From Chiridota heheva (lineage: Eukaryota; Echinodermata; Holothuroidea; Apodida; Chiridotidae): DNA of 64,000 nt. The notes beneath the pieces were generated by a model. The model was not told where the DNA came from and ran no database searches. It saw only the letters and a list, made by a program, of their open reading frames with translations. The number at the start of each line of letters is the position of its first letter. The first letter of the stretch is position 1. Shown here in pieces: positions 60,934 through 64,000 of the stretch. A program made the position numbers and the translations under genes. The stretch lies in assembly GCA_020152595.1 (NCBI GenBank), contig JAIGNY010000312.1, forward strand, positions 1 to 64,000. Direction: 5' to 3'.

Positions 60934-61721
60934 TTTTTTATTCTCAAAACTCAACCCTGTTTTTTATTCTAGATAGAGAACATTAAGAAAATATTTCAGT
61001 TTGGCAGTTGAATAGGTGTTGGTAGAAATGGGAACAAAATACTACAATGAGTTTCACTCACATTCTTGAAGACCTTAACATTTGTTTTGAGTAATTTCTA
61101 TTCCACTTAAATTGAAAATTGACCAAAATTAGCACAACTTGCCTCACAGAATGCCCAAGGAGATTCTATACAAGAAAAAGCTAAGCTAAGCTTATTGTAT
61201 ATTGTTAGTCAAGTTGATCTCCACAACAATGGAAGAATCACAAATAATTTGCTTAACTCGACTTGGAAACCCTAGTATCACCAATTTGATCTGAATGTGT
61301 TTCAAAAGTGTTTGCAATATGCAAATGTAGATAAAAGATATTTTCATAAAAAATTCCCAATAATCTTGGAACTATATTTCATAATGTCAAGCTCGTCCAG
61401 TTTTTGACTTTTAAGGAGGGTATCAAAGGAGAGTTTATGGCAGCTGGTATTTTTTATATATTCTCATATGGTGCACAATGTACCTCTTATAGTAGATTAT
61501 CTTCTAAACTAGAAAAGTGCATATTGTGATGGCTTGGGGTAATTGTATGTGTAATCGCATCTCTTTTATGTTTATTTCAACTGTTTTTACAGTGTTAAGA
61601 ATTGAAAAACAATCAGTAAATATTTTTCTCTCAAAAAATGTATATTGTTCCACGGGAGACTTTCTTAACCTATGTGTTCCAACTTGATCAATTAAGATTG
61701 TGCTGAAACTGTGATCTGCAT
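60934..61721. other. No gene seen
   Basis: AT-rich DNA without coding frames. Confidence 0.5.
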
Positions 61722-62684
61722 ATGTTAATTGTTAAGGCATGTTTATTCATACATATTAATTATGTATCTCTTTTTCAAAAAGATAATAAGTTCATCGGAA
61801 TGAATATGATGAAGAGAACTGCTAACCAGGTTTCAGTAGGAGACCGCGGCATACACCTGTGCAACACAACTACAAAAGACACAAAAGTTAATATGTCCCA
61901 TGACATTCCTGTCTGCACTTCAAGAAAACGTGTTGAAATGTCGTATTGTCGTAAAAAATAAAATTGGATGTTAATTGGGGCTAATCTTTGCATCTTGAAA
62001 GCCCAAATGATTTTTGAAAACAAAACAAATGGGAAAAGAAAAGTTATTTATTATAAGGAACAGATGGAAGAACGCAACGAATTATCACACATAACTGCTA
62101 TGTATGCACATGACAGTAACAGCACGAGAGCATGGGATTTTGTGGTTGCTGTACAGGAATCCCCTGCGATTTATCGATATGCATTTGATTCAGAATAAAA
62201 ACTTACTGGCAAACTCAGCTGTGATGAGGATATAGAAGACATAAAAGCTGTTGTCTACACAGATGATTACATGGCTGTTGGAGAGTCTGATAAAAAAGTA
62301 GTAACCATATACAAAGAAACGGGGGAAAGTACTGATCACTGTGTAAAGCAGATATTTGCACCTAAACCTGATTTTTGGCCTGAAAGCTTATTGTGGGCCA
62401 AAAACCAGTGCTTAATTCTTTGGATAGATAAACTGAATCAGAATTTTTCCTAGCTATTGTACAGGTACAATTTGGAAGGAGGGAAGGCTGAGGAAGTTCT
62501 GCTTGAAGTGGATAATGAATCACTGCATGAACTGCAGGGTGGACTTAAGCGTAGACATGCAGTCAGTATTGGAAGACATAAGGAAGATATCTTTGTGATG
62601 TTTAGCGATGGAAAATTTAACATTTACCAATTTCAGCATGAAAACAAACTTAAAGATTATGTGGTAAATGTTGTCTGCAAATAA
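61722..62684 (+). pseudogene. Intronless pseudogene with three in-frame stops
   Basis: One frame of ~320 codons is kept from ~61722 to TAA 62682, broken only by TAA 61959, TAA 62196 and TAG 62451. It reads through NWMLIGANLCILKAQMIFEN, ARWDF-like RAWDFVVAVQESPAIYRYAF, DDYMAVGESDKKVVTIYKET and GRHKEDIFVMFSDGKFNIYQ. Repeated short strands (VVAVQ-IYRYAF, MAVGE-VVTIYKE, IFVMFSDGKFNIYQ) suggest blades of a beta-propeller, but I do not recognise the family. No frameshift occurs in ~960 bp and an AATAAA overlaps the last stop. Probably a processed copy silenced by nonsense changes. Confidence 0.6.
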
Positions 62685-62688
62685 TAAA
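62683..62688 (+). promoter_or_regulatory. AATAAA overlapping the pseudogene's last stop
   Basis: The hexamer overlaps the TAA stop codon (AAATAATAAAGAAG). It could be the remnant polyadenylation signal of the parent mRNA or chance in AT-rich DNA. Confidence 0.3.
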
Positions 62689-62796
62689 GAAGTTTTTAAA
62701 TGTGAAAATTGTACATTAAGTTTTCAAGTTATGGCGAATCAATTTGTTGACGTACAAAACATTTGTGAGGTATGTAATTCTTATTTGATATTTTAA
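62689..62796 (+). pseudogene. Small frame with paired CxxC motifs
   Basis: In the +1 register after the pseudogene the frame reads EVFKCENCTLSFQVMANQF then VDVQNICEVCNSYLIF. C-E-N-C and C-E-V-C are spaced like a small zinc-binding fold. It may be the frameshifted C-terminal end of the same pseudogene or a separate remnant. Confidence 0.3.
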
Positions 62797-64000
62797 GTCT
62801 GAAAATGATGAGAATGTTTCCTGCACATGTTGATATGGATAAGATCATAATATTTTCGGCCACAATTTGTGGCAGAAGATTAACAAAATGGATGTCAGAA
62901 AATAGAGAGGCTTGTCCATTTGCAAATTATCAATGTGCACAATTGGTTGATTATTCACAAATTGCATTTGGACAAAAAGTGTGCTTTGTGTTGTTATTGA
63001 TCTACACTATTTACCCATCCATATAACTTTAACATAATATAAAATAGGAAGAGTTATTTTATCTAGCCTTTTACAAGTAGAATATTCATTCTGTGGTTGA
63101 AAATATATGTATCATTTATAATCTGTGCTTTGTATTCTAGTTCTCACATTTATTTTCTGAAGTATTTTTTTATTGCAATGCTATTAAGTGTCTTAATTGA
63201 AACAGACTCAATTAATTGCTACTTACTGTAGTTTACTTTGCAAAAAAATCAAGTCATAGTTTGTTCAAATTGGCCTTGATTTCTCTCAAAACTTAAGTCT
63301 CATTTATTTGACAATTCACAATTCAATAACGTTATGATGTAAAGGTTGGGTGTCTGTTTAAGCCTTACAGAACCTGTCATTAATCAACAAACAGATCATT
63401 TAAAGAATTAGTTCAGTGATTAAACACAATGGTTAAGAAACTAGTTCAATATCTTATTTCATTAAGGAGGTTGAACTTGTCATTGTGCAGAAATGACAGT
63501 TGTGAAAAGTCTGCTGTTGGCTGGCGCCCATATCCTCACCTCTGTTAATGTACTTTAAAGAAAATAAATGTAACTGTTATTATTCTTTATTATCAACTGT
63601 TATTATATCAAATTTATATCAAATTTACTTAACTCATACTGTACTTTAGCTTGTTTTTTGTAATCTTCCTTTTTCGGCAGAAAGCAAGATCATATAATCT
63701 TGTATAGCATGCACTTATGCTTTACAGAGTAAAGGTATATTCAAGCTATAGCTAATATTATTCTAGAAAGAAAACATGCTTTTCATTAAGTGTGAGTACT
63801 TTATGCTTGTTGCTGTGCAGATTGAAGGTCTGTTCAAGCCATAGCTGATATTAATCAGGAAAGAAAACATTTAAGACATGCAGCTGGATTGGGTCATTGG
63901 GTTTTACTTAGATATTTAACCCTTATTTAGTTTTTTCATAGTTTTATTTAGAATTTGTCAAATGTACATATCCTGTATTCAATATTTAAGTGTGAATATT
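62797..64000. other. No gene seen
   Basis: AT-rich DNA. A short direct repeat, AGAAAGAAAACAT with CAAGC-ATAGCT-ATATTA, occurs at ~63735-63778 and again at ~63828-63870. A 73-codon frame at 62805 is unsupported. Confidence 0.5.

Overview
The window is AT-rich eukaryotic DNA: exons with GT/AG introns, long (TA)n arrays, foldback elements, and fragments of DIRS, LINE, Penelope-like and P-element-like transposons. A death effector domain (DED) fused to a NACHT ATPase is typical of the expanded NOD-like receptor (NLR) sets of marine invertebrates. I favour an invertebrate deuterostome, perhaps an echinoderm, but the species cannot be fixed by eye.

Region 1 (1-18.8 kb) is repeat-dominated. It holds a HExxH protease-like fragment (minus strand), a ~690-bp foldback, an (ATT)n array, a (TA)n array between perfect inverted arms, a broken DIRS tyrosine recombinase abutting a broken LINE endonuclease, a ~620-bp inverted-repeat transposon, and many tracts of a degenerate TTTTCGG-type repeat.

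Region 2 (18.8-55.1 kb) is one plus-strand gene. Exon 1 encodes a DED, exon 2 a complete NACHT module, and exons 3-5 a post-NACHT helical/LRR-like segment. About 37 very small exons follow. Every one is a multiple of 3, every intron among them is phase 0, and 21 are exactly 54 nt (18 codons). Their products share the pattern I-T-P-x-E-F-I-x-E-L-R-x-L-K-x-x-x-K. With all candidates included the CDS is 4,383 nt (1,460 residues), the last ~690 residues coming from these cassettes. Symmetric exons can be included or skipped without a frameshift, so the gene could generate many tail variants. This is the most unusual feature of the window and I do not recognise a described family for it. Introns in this part carry a three-copy MITE array, a Penelope-like element with GIY-YIG endonuclease, a ~38-copy 35-bp minisatellite, and a P-element-like remnant with a THAP zinc finger.

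Region 3 (55.1-64 kb) has the 3' UTR (three 122-bp repeats, AATAAA at 56191), a possible extra phase-0 exon, a three-copy degenerate repeat, a near-perfect 69-bp-arm hairpin, and an intronless pseudogene with three in-frame stops.

All exon borders were read by eye from splice consensus and frame; none is backed by transcript data.
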